64,000 bases of DNA, taken from Acinetobacter sp. ANC 4178. Lineage in GTDB: Bacteria > Pseudomonadota > Gammaproteobacteria > Pseudomonadales > Moraxellaceae. The stretch's first letter is position 1. Every line of letters begins with the position of its first letter. The position numbers and the translations under genes were made by a program. The DNA lies in contig NZ_SJOD01000002.1 of NCBI RefSeq assembly GCF_004331175.1, forward strand, positions 372,001 through 436,000, in the 5' to 3' direction. The notes under the pieces were generated by a model that saw only the letters and a list, made by a program, of their open reading frames with translations, was not told where the DNA came from and ran no database searches. Positions 40,774 through 49,878 of the stretch are shown here, piece by piece.

Positions 40774-41610
40774 ATGCAAAGTACTGAAGAATTAAGAGAT
40801 AAAATATTTTTACTACTTGGGAAGCACTTAATTCGCTTTCAGACTGTAGAAATGAGATTAAAGTCTTTACTAAAGCTCAATCGTACTATCATCTTTGAAA
40901 ATAAAAATTCCCCATTAGTTATCGAACCACCTGTTAGAAATCAAACTTTAGGTGGATTAAGCACAAAAGCTTTAAATTCTCTGTTTCTGCTTGATTCTGT
41001 TGAAGAAGATCAGCTTATTAAAGAAGAGGCAAATACATTACGTATTGATATGAAAGTTTCATTTAATTTATCTGAAAATAAACATCTAGAACTTAACTCC
41101 CAACTACAAGAGTTTGTAGCAGATCGCAATCTGCTAACACACCACTTTCAAGAAAAATTCAATTTATCCAAACTAGCTGAATGCCAACAAGCTATAGATT
41201 TTTTATTAGAATTAGAAAAAAAGCATAAACCATTTCTAGATCGATTTGAACAATATTTCTTGACGGCACAAAAAGGTATAGATACCCAAATATCTTTCAT
41301 GCAATCTAATCTATTTAAAACTCATTTTATTTTTCCTAGTGATGAGATTTATAAAGAAATTCAAATATTAATCAATAACAATACAAAAAATAATGGATGG
41401 ATTTCTCTTACAACAATAGCTTCATCAATTAGTAAAAAATTTCCAGATGCTAATAAAAAAATCAAAATTGAATACGGCTTTAAGAATCTTCATGATTTAG
41501 TACTAAATAGCGGTATATTTTTACTTAAAATTGAACCAACGACAAAAGGGGAAAAAATATTGATCCACTTAAATCATGGAGAAAAAACTTTCGAAGTGAT
41601 TGAGAATTAA
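40774..41610 (+). CDS. HEPN-like and OST-HTH/LOTUS domain protein, function unknown
   Basis: A 278-residue, AT-rich gene that I do not recognise as a named protein. The N-terminal half is helical (FQTVEMRLKSLLKL near residue 22) and holds EFVADRNLLTHHF with Arg118-x4-His123, the pattern of the HEPN ribonuclease site. Residues about 205-268 (NNGWISLTTIASSISKKFPD, then IEYGFKNLHDLV) look like an OST-HTH/LOTUS domain, which binds RNA, especially G-rich or structured RNA. Together this suggests an RNA-targeting protein. It starts 24 bp after the glyS terminator and has no strong ribosome site. Both domain calls are by eye and need profile searches. Confidence 0.65.
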   Translation: MQSTEELRDKIFLLLGKHLIRFQTVEMRLKSLLKLNRTIIFENKNSPLVIEPPVRNQTLGGLSTKALNSLFLLDSVEEDQLIKEEANTLRIDMKVSFNLSENKHLELNSQLQEFVADRNLLTHHFQEKFNLSKLAECQQAIDFLLELEKKHKPFLDRFEQYFLTAQKGIDTQISFMQSNLFKTHFIFPSDEIYKEIQILINNNTKNNGWISLTTIASSISKKFPDANKKIKIEYGFKNLHDLVLNSGIFLLKIEPTTKGEKILIHLNHGEKTFEVIEN

Positions 41611-41819
41611 TTTTCCAACTATTTCTTCACTTTCTAATTTATTAAACAAAGAAATTTTAAACTTCTCCCAAAGTGGAGTTTTTATATAACTAAACTTATT
41701 TAAATCCCTTATAAAACTTAGCTCTTCTGAGTTTATACATAAAATGGCAGAACTATAGCCAATCTAAATTCAATTCCCTATACTCAAACCAACAACACTC
41801 AACAAGAAAGAACGTTAAT

Positions 41820-42209
41820 ATGAAATTAAAAACACTTTTACTTACGGGCTTCACTTGCGCAGCACTTACAGCATGTACTTCATCTCCTAAAATTCCACAA
41901 TTGGAAACAGGCGTACTACAAGAAGTTCAAAACTTAGATGTATATCCAAACACAACCGACAATAAAGCCAAACTGACCAAATTTGTAGACAAATGCATCA
42001 TCGAATTTACGGGGAACTTAGACGGCAACAAAGTCGTCGAACAATGGTCATTTAGAGGCAATACCCTCATTACAGGTGGTACAGCAACCTTCGCCAAAGA
42101 TGGCACCAGTCAAGCCAGCAATTTCGACCTGAACAATGCCCAAGTCCAACAAAACTTTATTAAATTACGTAAAAACTTCGCCAAAGATGCCGTTGCGCAA
42201 TGTAACTAA
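41820..42209 (+). CDS. Small lipoprotein, function unknown
   Basis: A 129-residue protein with a lipoprotein signal: MKLKTLLLTGFTCAALTAC, lipobox LTAC with Cys19. The mature part has two further cysteines (DKCIIEF and the C-terminal QCN) that may form a disulphide, and a short beta-rich section (VVEQWSFRGNTLITGG). No known family. It lies alone, before a gene-free stretch. Confidence 0.7.
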   Translation: MKLKTLLLTGFTCAALTACTSSPKIPQLETGVLQEVQNLDVYPNTTDNKAKLTKFVDKCIIEFTGNLDGNKVVEQWSFRGNTLITGGTATFAKDGTSQASNFDLNNAQVQQNFIKLRKNFAKDAVAQCN

Positions 42210-42520
42210 GTGGCACGTAGGTTTTACGTCAAAAAGGCGTAAAACCTATAAAAAATACTGTAAAATACAGAATAATAAATTCATTTCCTACATCCTTCTC
42301 TACACTTGCATGATTTTGCCAATGTGAACAAAAGGCCGTATTTAGATACATCAATACTCTCTAGTAGGCTTCTATCTCTACAATCTTGTAGCAAGTGTTA
42401 AGCTGCTGTATTGAACTGTGTAAGTTTCATCTCAAACACCAAAATACCTATTGAATCTGTTTATGATGGCTCACATTCATTACCCGCAATATAGGGTATC
42501 GTCACAGAGGAATATCCAAC
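42210..42520. other. Intergenic region upstream of the 11-mer repeat protein
   Basis: 311 bp with no gene. It contains an 11-bp perfect inverted repeat (TAGGTTTTACG at 42218-42228, CGTAAAACCTA at 42238-42248) just after the lipoprotein gene, perhaps a terminator lacking a T run, and a smaller palindrome CTACAA-TC-TTGTAG at 42378-42391. The promoter of the following gene should lie here. Confidence 0.55.
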
Positions 42521-43129
42521 ATGAACATGATAAAAACAGCATTAATGACTACTGCATTTTTTGCTTCTGCTTCGGTCTTTGCCAACGTGGCAGTCAATGG
42601 ACAGGTTAATACTTCCGCCGAAGCACAAGCTAATCCTCACGGCGTATTACACAATATTCATGAAGGAGTCACAACTTCTGCCAAAAAAGTTGGCAATGGT
42701 TTAAGTACAGCGACAGAAAACGTGGGACATGGCATTCAACATAGCTCAACCCAAGTTGGACAGGGACTGAATACAGCATCGCAACATGTAGGACAAGGCA
42801 TAGAAAAAGGTGCCGAGCAAACCAAATCTGCCAGTAAAACTGCATGGAACAACACTAAACAGTTCAGCGCAAAACAAGTGAAAAATGCACATCAAACCAC
42901 GCATAAAGCCAAAGACTACAGTACAGAAAAAGCCAAAAGAACCCAAAACTATGTAGGGCACAAAGTGCAGCAAGGCAAAGCTACGACTCAACACACTTTG
43001 AACAAGAGTAAAACAGCATTAACCACACCTGCACAGGCTGATGTGAATGCACAAGTGGGCGTACATACCCCGATTGCCAAAACACAGCTTGGCATTTCAT
43101 CACAAACCACAGTGAACACAGCAAAATAA
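42521..43129 (+). CDS. Exported hydrophilic 11-mer repeat protein (LEA/hydrophilin-like)
   Basis: A 202-residue protein with a signal peptide (residues 1-21, ending VFA) and a very hydrophilic mature part. Residues 57-155 divide into nine units of 11: VGNGLSTATEN, VGHGIQHSSTQ, VGQGLNTASQH, VGQGIEKGAEQ and so on. Such 11-residue amphipathic repeats are the mark of group 3 LEA-like proteins, which protect cells on drying. Hydrophilins with this role are known in Acinetobacter; identity with those is not shown. GAGGA precedes the ATG. A similar but shorter exported protein follows 187 bp on. Confidence 0.75.
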   Translation: MNMIKTALMTTAFFASASVFANVAVNGQVNTSAEAQANPHGVLHNIHEGVTTSAKKVGNGLSTATENVGHGIQHSSTQVGQGLNTASQHVGQGIEKGAEQTKSASKTAWNNTKQFSAKQVKNAHQTTHKAKDYSTEKAKRTQNYVGHKVQQGKATTQHTLNKSKTALTTPAQADVNAQVGVHTPIAKTQLGISSQTTVNTAK

Positions 43130-43208
43130 TGCGATCCATCCGTTGATCTAGACACATTTTTAAACCAAGCTGTGCTTGAGCACGCAATGAAAATTCTTGA
43201 CGTTCGCT

Positions 43209-43283
43209 GGGATACAGCAGAAGATGAAGTATCCCATCGAGAGTGGCACTATAGAAAACATCTCAGCCTACAGCGTGTTTTCT
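43209..43283. repeat. Two hairpins between the hydrophilic-protein genes
   Basis: GGGATAC (43209-43215) pairs with GTATCCC (43229-43235), and AGAAAACA (43253-43260) with TGTTTTCT (43276-43283). They lie in the 187-bp gap before the second exported gene and could shape mRNA stability or translation. No T run follows. Confidence 0.5.
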
Positions 43284-43316
43284 GCATCATAGTGAACAGC
43301 AATAGAGGACAAGTGC

Positions 43317-43745
43317 ATGCAGTTGATGAAAGCAGTTTTAATTTCCAGTACAGTGTTTGTGGCTATGACTCTATCTGCCCATGCAGCAGAAAGCAGCAAG
43401 AAAAAAGGCTATGGAGATAACCCGAATATTTTTGAAGTACTGGGACAAAAAACCTTAGATACCGCCCAAGATGCTGCCAATGCAGTAGATCGCGGCACAC
43501 AAAAAGGCATTGCCAAAGTCAAACCGAAAGTCGCTGAAACTTGGAATGAAACCAAAATCTATAGTGAAGAACAGACGGAAATCGCCAAAGAAAACTCTCA
43601 AAAAGCGGCTGCCACGGTCAATAAAAAATGGCATGAAGCCAAAGCCAGTGTTTTAGGTGATCCCAACAGTCCACCAGCACCGATCGAATCCCACCCATTG
43701 AGTCAATCCAGCACAACACCTGCTCAGAATGGACAACTGAACTAA
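43317..43745 (+). CDS. Exported hydrophilic protein, partner of the 11-mer protein
   Basis: A 142-residue protein with a signal peptide ending at about AHA (residues 1-23). The mature part is Lys/Glu/Ala-rich and likely helical (TAQDAANAVDRGTQKGIAKVKPKVAETWNETK), similar in style to the preceding protein but without a strict 11-mer period. The tail is Pro/Ser/Gln-rich. GAGGA stands seven bases before the ATG. Function unknown; envelope protection under stress is inferred. Confidence 0.7.
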   Translation: MQLMKAVLISSTVFVAMTLSAHAAESSKKKGYGDNPNIFEVLGQKTLDTAQDAANAVDRGTQKGIAKVKPKVAETWNETKIYSEEQTEIAKENSQKAAATVNKKWHEAKASVLGDPNSPPAPIESHPLSQSSTTPAQNGQLN

Positions 43746-43767
43746 AGCAGACCATTTTTTAACGATA

Positions 43768-43797
43768 AAAAAGCGCAGCCTACCAACTGCGCTTTTT
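43768..43797 (+). terminator. Bidirectional terminator
   Basis: Stem AAAAAGCGCAG (43768-43778) with CTGCGCTTTTT (43787-43797) and an 8-nt loop; T runs on both strands. It serves the hydrophilic-protein gene and the convergent dehydrogenase gene. Confidence 0.93.
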
Positions 43798-43835
43798 TTC
43801 ATCTTTCGAGTTGGATATGCATATCCAACTCATCT

Positions 43836-44789
43836 TCACGCCACCTGACGAATAGGCTGCCCTTGCTGAAAGGCTATAACATTTTCCACCATCTGCTGCA
43901 CAATGCGCTGTCGTGCATCAACACTGCCCCATGCACTGTGCGGCGTGATAATTAAATTCGGAATATCTGCTGCCAATAGCACATTACCCTCTTTCGGTGG
44001 TTCTACCGTTAATACATCGGTTGCAGCACCTGCAATATATCCTTCACGCAAAGCTTGAGCCAATGCCGCTTCATCGACAATCCCCCCACGTGCGCAGTTA
44101 ATTAGAAAGGCGCTGGCTTTCATCCGTTCAAATTCATCCGTACTGATTAAGTTACGGGTAGAATCGGTTAGTGGACAATGTAACGTGAGAAAATCGACTT
44201 GTGGCAATAATTCAGCCAAAGGCAAACGGCCTTCGCGTTGTGGGCGATCTGGCAACGCCGCAATCAAGACGCGCATATCAAAGGCGTGTGCCAATTTGGC
44301 CACGGCCTGCCCTAGCTCACCATAACCGACAATACCCAAGGTTTTACCCGCCAATTCCACAATCGGGAAATCCAACAGACAGAACTGTTTGGCGTTATTC
44401 CATACACCCTGCTTCACCGCATGGTCATATTTTAATAATGAAGTTGCCAATGCCAACATCAGCGCCAAGGTGTGTTGTGCTACCGCCGAAGTCCCATACC
44501 CCTGACAGTTACACACCACAACGCCTTGTGCTTTGGCTTGAACTAGATCGACATTATTGGTGCCCGTGGCGGAGATTAAAATCAGTTTTAACTGTGGGCA
44601 TTGCTGCATCACTTGTGCAGAAATCTGTACTTTATTGGTGATAATGACCTGTGCATCTTGCACGCGTTGTAGTACCTGATCAGTTGATGTTGCAGGATAT
44701 AAAATCAGCTCATCAAAAGCGGCAGTTAACAGTCTCAAATCCAAATCGTGCTGATCTAAAGATTCCACATCTAAAAATACTGCCCTCAT
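43836..44789 (-). CDS. D-isomer-specific 2-hydroxyacid dehydrogenase
   Basis: A 317-residue NAD(P)-dependent dehydrogenase. The Rossmann motif GIVGYGELGQAV lies near residue 152; the catalytic Arg is in NCARGGIVDE, the Glu near VEPPKEGN and the His in ITPHSAWGS. It resembles glycerate/hydroxypyruvate dehydrogenases (HprA-like), which interconvert 2-hydroxy and 2-keto acids. GGAG is seen upstream of the ATG. Substrate not assignable. Confidence 0.88.
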   Translation of the reverse strand: MRAVFLDVESLDQHDLDLRLLTAAFDELILYPATSTDQVLQRVQDAQVIITNKVQISAQVMQQCPQLKLILISATGTNNVDLVQAKAQGVVVCNCQGYGTSAVAQHTLALMLALATSLLKYDHAVKQGVWNNAKQFCLLDFPIVELAGKTLGIVGYGELGQAVAKLAHAFDMRVLIAALPDRPQREGRLPLAELLPQVDFLTLHCPLTDSTRNLISTDEFERMKASAFLINCARGGIVDEAALAQALREGYIAGAATDVLTVEPPKEGNVLLAADIPNLIITPHSAWGSVDARQRIVQQMVENVIAFQQGQPIRQVA

Positions 44790-44887
44790 TCCCTGCTCCT
44801 GCTGTGCTTGCTCATGAATTGTCTACAGTTCATTAAAAGTCAAAGCAGGTTTTGGTTCAAGACATACACCGTAAAAAGAAAAATCCA

Positions 44888-45085
44888 CTATTTTGCGGAT
44901 TCTTTTATACATTCACGGACAGACAATCGAATTTGCTGATAGACATAACTCGCAAGCATCATTAGCACCACTACACCACTGACAAAGATGATGGCTGCCA
45001 AATCAAAGCCTTGATTAATGAGATAAATCAAACTGAGAATCAGTGTGGTAGACAAAAGTACAGCAGGTATAAATATCCTATTCAT
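44888..45085 (-). CDS. Small two-span membrane protein
   Basis: A 65-residue protein from the ATG at 45085, with two hydrophobic segments (IPAVLLSTTLILSLIYLI and LAAIIFVSGVVVLMMLASYV) and a charged C-terminal tail. The longer frame to 45136 adds 17 residues with no membrane or signal logic. No family recognised. Confidence 0.55.
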   Translation of the reverse strand: MNRIFIPAVLLSTTLILSLIYLINQGFDLAAIIFVSGVVVLMMLASYVYQQIRLSVRECIKESAK

Positions 45086-45209
45086 ACAACCTGACCTTAA
45101 GTGAGAAATAAAAAAGAGTGGATAATTTTTACCCACTCTTTCGATCTTAACGCAATCTGGTTAAAAATCAAGCCATGTAAATCAAATAAGATTCACCTAA
45201 TTTTCAGGC

Positions 45210-46493
45210 TTATTCTGCCTCTTCCGATTCTTCGGGTTGAGTCATAAACTTGGCAGTTTCAGGCGTATCTTCCACAAAATCATTGCCGCCATATTCATCA
45301 CTGCTAAGGTTAAACTGCTTGTAACTCAACAAATAATAATCACTATATTTTTTTAACACCAACGGATGCATTCCCGCAGACAATTCATCCTGCTCTTTGA
45401 ACAGTTTCATCACATGGCGGTCGTTCATGGCAATCACATAGCGTTCATCGTTCAGGCTAATCTGTACCAGCCCTGTGCCTTTGGCAAAAATTGGAATCAG
45501 GAACTTATGGTTCAGGTTAATCGCATTTTGCGCATAGCTTTCAATTTTCTGGCTAATCATGTTAAACACCAGACCATGCCCAAAACTGTCGAGCAACTGA
45601 CTGTTACTTTCCTGCGGCAGATTGACCTGAATACCCAGTTTCAACAGATCTTGTTCACTGACCTGACGGTTACTGAGTAACTGACGAATAATGCTTTGTT
45701 TTAGTTTGACATCAAAGAACTGGCTATCCAACTGCATATCATTATTTCTGAGAATTTTACCCAGTGAACGACGATGATGCGGCAACAGGGTTTCAATTAC
45801 TTTACGGTAATAAAACTTACTGCCTTTTTTCACCTGACGAATTTTTTGATAGAAATAAACACTGTCAAATTCGCGGGTTAGAAAATCTTTCAACAGTTCG
45901 GAGCTTGCCAATACGGCAATCGCATCATGGCCTGTAAATGGCAAGTTCAGCACTTTAATTTCTGGAATAACCTGTTCCAATTCAACAAAGTGCGCGCGGT
46001 CTTCTGGGCAGTAAGGGTCATAGACCACAATATATTCACAATCCGCGGCAATATCCTGTGGCTGAACCTGCATATCGGCATTGAGTTCTGCATGGTAAAA
46101 CATGTTATAGCGGCTGTCTTCAATCACCTCAGGGTCAATTGAATATTGCGGCACCAAAGACACCACACGGCTTAAACCCAAGAGCTTGGAATATTTAATC
46201 GCAGCATAACCGCCCATTGAACCGCCATAACCAATGCGTTTTTGAAACGGCGCAATCACGTCTTCAATGGCAAGTAACAGATTGTGCATGGACTCCGCAG
46301 GAAACCATGATTTTTCTTTAGGCATAATGCCAATGACATTAAACTCAAATTTGGCTAATGATTTTTCCGCATTGATTGCAAGTCCTTTGGCACGAGTAAT
46401 TAAGTCACCAAAAGAAAAAACTAACTCGTCAGACGAACCTTTTAAAAAAATAGCGCGAATTTGTTCGTCTTCAAAAATAATGTGTTTATCCAT
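45210..46493 (-). CDS. Alpha/beta-hydrolase-like protein, function unknown
   Basis: A 427-residue protein. The region GYGGSMGGYAAIKY (about residues 88-101) is a nucleophile elbow with Ser, VVYDPYCPED may supply the Asp, and LPFTGHDAI the His, so residues 1-210 look like an alpha/beta hydrolase. The C-terminal half (about 215-427) is not recognised and ends in an acidic tail. I take the ATG at 46493 rather than the upstream GTG. Substrate unknown. Confidence 0.65.
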   Translation of the reverse strand: MDKHIIFEDEQIRAIFLKGSSDELVFSFGDLITRAKGLAINAEKSLAKFEFNVIGIMPKEKSWFPAESMHNLLLAIEDVIAPFQKRIGYGGSMGGYAAIKYSKLLGLSRVVSLVPQYSIDPEVIEDSRYNMFYHAELNADMQVQPQDIAADCEYIVVYDPYCPEDRAHFVELEQVIPEIKVLNLPFTGHDAIAVLASSELLKDFLTREFDSVYFYQKIRQVKKGSKFYYRKVIETLLPHHRRSLGKILRNNDMQLDSQFFDVKLKQSIIRQLLSNRQVSEQDLLKLGIQVNLPQESNSQLLDSFGHGLVFNMISQKIESYAQNAINLNHKFLIPIFAKGTGLVQISLNDERYVIAMNDRHVMKLFKEQDELSAGMHPLVLKKYSDYYLLSYKQFNLSSDEYGGNDFVEDTPETAKFMTQPEESEEAE

Positions 46494-46771
46494 GTCCACA
46501 CCGAAACAAATCGGCCCTAATTTTTTGTATCAATAAAATTTCATAGACCAGCTATTTATTACGCTGTCTATGTAGGAGAATGTGTCGATCTCATCTGAAT
46601 CACAATCAACAACAAAATAAATCTACGGCATCACAAATCCGTGGCAACATTTTAACGTATGCTTCAACAGATGTATGTATTAGAAAAACAAGTCCTGCCA
46701 ACGCTTGCTAAGATCACTCGGAAAGGACTATGTTATTTTATAGATGCACAGCAGATAAAAAAGCGCAAAAT

Positions 46772-47560
46772 ATGACACAATCACTTCATCCTGCCGCACA
46801 ACAAGGTTTCAGTTCTGCCGCTGAACTTTATCAACAAGTCCGTCCAAATTATCCACAACAAATCGTGACTTGGTTACAACAACAATTAAATTTAGATGCG
46901 CAATCAGCAGTGGTCGACTTGGGTTCAGGCACAGGAAAATTTCTCCCTTATCTGCAACAGGTGACACCCCATATCATTGCCGTCGAACCAATTGCAGAAA
47001 TGCTGGCACAATTACAGCAAGCCTATCCCCAGATTTCTACCTTACACGCCAGCAGTGATCAGTTATCCATTGAATCAGAAAGTATCGATGCTGTTATTTG
47101 TGCGCAATCTTTTCACTGGTTTGCCAATATTGATAGCCTGAATGAAATTTATCGGATCTTAAAACCTAGAGGTCAACTGGGCTTGGTCTGGAACCAACGG
47201 GATATTCAAGTGGATTGGGTCAAAGCATTGGCAGATGTGCTCGAACCGCTCGAAGGCAATACACCTCGTTTTCATAGCGGACAATGGCAACACGCCTTTG
47301 AACAGCAATGTTTATTCGAGTTCGATCAAGTCAAAACATTTCAGCAACGCCACATTGGACGCGTCGAAGACGTTGTGTCTGGACGGTTGCTCTCGACCAG
47401 TTTTATTGCCGCAATGCCAATCAAGCAACAACAGCAATTAAAAATGCAGTTTGAACAGATTGTTGCCGATTACACAGGCAAGACCGCACAGGATGAAATT
47501 GCGTTTCCTTATTTAACCCACGCCTATAACTTTAAGAAAACAGCACCAAATACTCTTTAG
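46772..47560 (+). CDS. Class I SAM-dependent methyltransferase
   Basis: A 262-residue methyltransferase. Motif I is VVDLGSGTGKFLPYL (about residues 48-62), followed by IAVEPIAEML, then VICAQSFHWFANI and ILKPRGQLGLVWNQRD. The AAQQGF-SAAELYQQVRPNYP start is typical of a widespread group of small-molecule methyltransferases related to yeast Tmt1-like proteins. I use the ATG at 46772 as the longer frame has no support. Substrate unknown. Confidence 0.85.
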   Translation: MTQSLHPAAQQGFSSAAELYQQVRPNYPQQIVTWLQQQLNLDAQSAVVDLGSGTGKFLPYLQQVTPHIIAVEPIAEMLAQLQQAYPQISTLHASSDQLSIESESIDAVICAQSFHWFANIDSLNEIYRILKPRGQLGLVWNQRDIQVDWVKALADVLEPLEGNTPRFHSGQWQHAFEQQCLFEFDQVKTFQQRHIGRVEDVVSGRLLSTSFIAAMPIKQQQQLKMQFEQIVADYTGKTAQDEIAFPYLTHAYNFKKTAPNTL

Positions 47561-47570
47561 GATAACTAAC

Positions 47571-48122
47571 ATGAAGCACTTTAAAGCTTATTTGCTCCCA
47601 CTGCTCTGTAGCACCCTGCTATTCACCGCATGCAGCAAAAACAATGAAAATGATGCCCCTGATCCTTCAGAAGATCGGATGATGCAGGAACTGGAATCTT
47701 CACCGATTAAGGAGTTTCCAAAAACTGCGAATGATCAACATGACATTTCACTTCTGGTCGATTATGACCGTCGTTTTAGTGAGATGAGTGATGCCATGGA
47801 AGATGAACTGATTAAAATGCGCGACAATGGCAGCCTCACCGATGAATTTGCCCGTAGCCGCAAGCAGGACAATATCCAATCGGCATTAACCATGCTGAAA
47901 GCGCTAGATTTAAAAACCGAACAAGGTCGCTATATTCAAGGATTAATGGCGCAATATTGGGAAAACCAAGCCAAGTTAATCAATCAAAATAGCAAGGCTT
48001 CACAAGATATTCCCAACTCCACACCCGACAACATTAAAGGCTTGGGTGAATTCTTGCATGCACAAGAACAATTGGATCATTGGGAGGCGCAATATGAACC
48101 AGCCGAGAAAAGTAAGTCTTAA
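47571..48122 (+). CDS. Lipoprotein, function unknown
   Basis: A 183-residue protein with a lipoprotein signal (LLCSTLLFTAC, Cys21). The mature part is acidic and helical (SEDRMMQELESSPIKEF, RRFSEMSDAMEDELIKMRDNGSLTDEFARSRK) with no recognised domain. AGGA lies upstream. It starts 10 bp after the methyltransferase stop, so the two are probably cotranscribed. Confidence 0.7.
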   Translation: MKHFKAYLLPLLCSTLLFTACSKNNENDAPDPSEDRMMQELESSPIKEFPKTANDQHDISLLVDYDRRFSEMSDAMEDELIKMRDNGSLTDEFARSRKQDNIQSALTMLKALDLKTEQGRYIQGLMAQYWENQAKLINQNSKASQDIPNSTPDNIKGLGEFLHAQEQLDHWEAQYEPAEKSKS

Positions 48123-48160
48123 CTGAGATTTTCTGTACAGCAAGTTAACTATTTAAACTA

Positions 48161-48196
48161 AAAAACCAGATGTAACGATGTTGTCATCTGGTTTTT
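48161..48196 (+). terminator. Bidirectional terminator
   Basis: A 12-bp stem, AAAAACCAGATG (48161-48172) with CATCTGGTTTTT (48185-48196), with T runs on both strands. It separates the lipoprotein gene from the convergent GFA gene. Confidence 0.93.
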
Positions 48197-48214
48197 TTAA
48201 CACTACAAATGAAT

Positions 48215-48622
48215 TTAAGGACGTTCACTGTATTGTGGCAATTCATCCTGAATGCTGTCCCATTCTGCTTTAGAATCGACAAAAATATGCATCGTCGGTT
48301 TTTGCGTTAATGTGGTATCCAACGTGCCAAGGCGTAAGCGATAATATTCAGGTGTATCCGTTTTAATACTCATAATCGGCGAACCGCACTCACTGCAAAA
48401 GCAACGCTGTGTGGTTGCAGTCGACTGATAAGCTTTCAGGAATTGTTCACCTTGCACAATCTGAAAATCTGTTTTCTTAATTGGGGCATTGGTGGCAAAA
48501 GCTGTACCATTGGCTTTACGGCAACGTTGGCAGTGACACTGGACAATATCGCCAATTTCACCTCTCACTTCATAACGAATTGCACCGCATAAACAGCTTC
48601 CAGCATAACAATGTTGTGACAT
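48215..48622 (-). CDS. GFA/CENP-V domain zinc protein
   Basis: A 135-residue protein of the glutathione-dependent formaldehyde-activating (GFA) family. Zinc ligands are visible in SCLCGAIRYE, QCHCQRCRKANG and CFCSECGSPI. The fold binds two zinc ions; many members have no proven formaldehyde role. AGAGGG precedes the ATG. Confidence 0.88.
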   Translation of the reverse strand: MSQHCYAGSCLCGAIRYEVRGEIGDIVQCHCQRCRKANGTAFATNAPIKKTDFQIVQGEQFLKAYQSTATTQRCFCSECGSPIMSIKTDTPEYYRLRLGTLDTTLTQKPTMHIFVDSKAEWDSIQDELPQYSERP

Positions 48623-48675
48623 CAGTTCAGCCCTCTGAATGAAAGAGTTTTAAACTAGCATGTCTATCTCTGGCT

Positions 48676-49875
48676 TTACATCGCTTTTTCATGTGAAGCC
48701 AAATATTCATGTACCCCTTCACCTGCGGCACGTCCTGTCGCGAAACACGCGGTTAAGAGATAGCCGCCTGTGGGTGCATCCCAATCTAGCATTTCACCAC
48801 AACAAAAAATCTGTGGTTGTTGCTGTAACTGCAAATGACTGGTTAAAGCTTCACGTTTCACACCACCTGCACAACTAATAGCTTCTTCAATGGGACGAAA
48901 ACGGGTTAAAGGAATCGGCAACTGCTTAATTTGCTGTGCCAATTTTTCAGGGTCATGCCAATCTGCTTTCTGCACCAACTCACGAACTAAACTGGCCTTT
49001 GCTGCGTCTAACCCCGCTTTACGCCAAACATTGCTTAAAGACTGTTTCTTGCTCGGTTGTAATTTTTTTACCAATTGTGCATGACTCAGCTCAGGCAATA
49101 AATCAAGCACCAACTGCATTTTAGATTGCTGTCTTAAAGCTCGCCCCAGTTTATAAATCAGCCCACTTTCCAAGCCATAATGAGTGATGACAATATCGCC
49201 CTGACTCTTTTCCGCAGCATCGACCCAAGCAATAACCCGCTTCAACGGTTGCCCAAACACAGTTTGCATAAAGGCAGACCATTCTCGTTCAACCCCAGCA
49301 TTACTGGCTTGAAATGGATTTAATTGTTCTGGCGCGAGCCATTGCTGCCACTGTCCATCACTGCCCAGTTGCGGCCAGGAGACGGCGCCACACGCCAGCA
49401 CAATGACATCAAAGTCTTCACTAAATTCACGTTGCTGGAGCAAATCTTTAATTTTTACCGTATGAGACTGTATCCCTAAACACGAATGTCGGTAATGAAA
49501 TTGTACGCCCTGCTCGGTTAAACGTTTTAACCATGCTCGGAGTAAGGGCGCTGCTTTCATTTCCTTCGGAAAAATACGCCCTGAAGACCCGATATAGGAT
49601 GCGACCCCTAAATCCTGCATCCAATTTTGAATCCAACTTGCATCCCAACGGCGGATCCAATTTTCAAGCCATTCGAACTGATCATAACGCTGAATAAATT
49701 GCTCAAACGGCTCAGCATGTGAAATATTCAGCCCTGTCTTCCCTGCCATTAAAAACTTGCGCGCAGCAGACGGTTTCTGTTCATAGACATGTACATCATA
49801 ATCCCACTGGCTTAACACCTCGGCAGCCATTAGGCCCGCAGGACCTGCACCGATAATCGCAATTCTTTTTTTCAT
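48676..49875 (-). CDS. HI0933-type flavoprotein (TIGR03862-like)
   Basis: A 399-residue FAD-binding protein. The N-terminal GAGPAGLMAAE binds FAD; KFLMAGKTGLNISH matches the typical K-x-x-x-[AS]GxGRxN-N region of the family; and FCCGEMLDWDAPTGGYLL is the family's C-terminal signature. Its reaction is unknown. It starts 3 bp after the TrmB-like gene, so both are one transcript. Confidence 0.85.
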   Translation of the reverse strand: MKKRIAIIGAGPAGLMAAEVLSQWDYDVHVYEQKPSAARKFLMAGKTGLNISHAEPFEQFIQRYDQFEWLENWIRRWDASWIQNWMQDLGVASYIGSSGRIFPKEMKAAPLLRAWLKRLTEQGVQFHYRHSCLGIQSHTVKIKDLLQQREFSEDFDVIVLACGAVSWPQLGSDGQWQQWLAPEQLNPFQASNAGVEREWSAFMQTVFGQPLKRVIAWVDAAEKSQGDIVITHYGLESGLIYKLGRALRQQSKMQLVLDLLPELSHAQLVKKLQPSKKQSLSNVWRKAGLDAAKASLVRELVQKADWHDPEKLAQQIKQLPIPLTRFRPIEEAISCAGGVKREALTSHLQLQQQPQIFCCGEMLDWDAPTGGYLLTACFATGRAAGEGVHEYLASHEKAM

Positions 49876-49878
49876 GAC

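Noticed and set aside
36043..41610. SIR2 gene, glyQS and HEPN/LOTUS-like gene as one defence operon
   Set aside because: glyQ has its own TTGCCA-17-TATACT promoter and glyS a strong terminator, so the accessory genes are not cotranscribed through it; only a shared location is supported.
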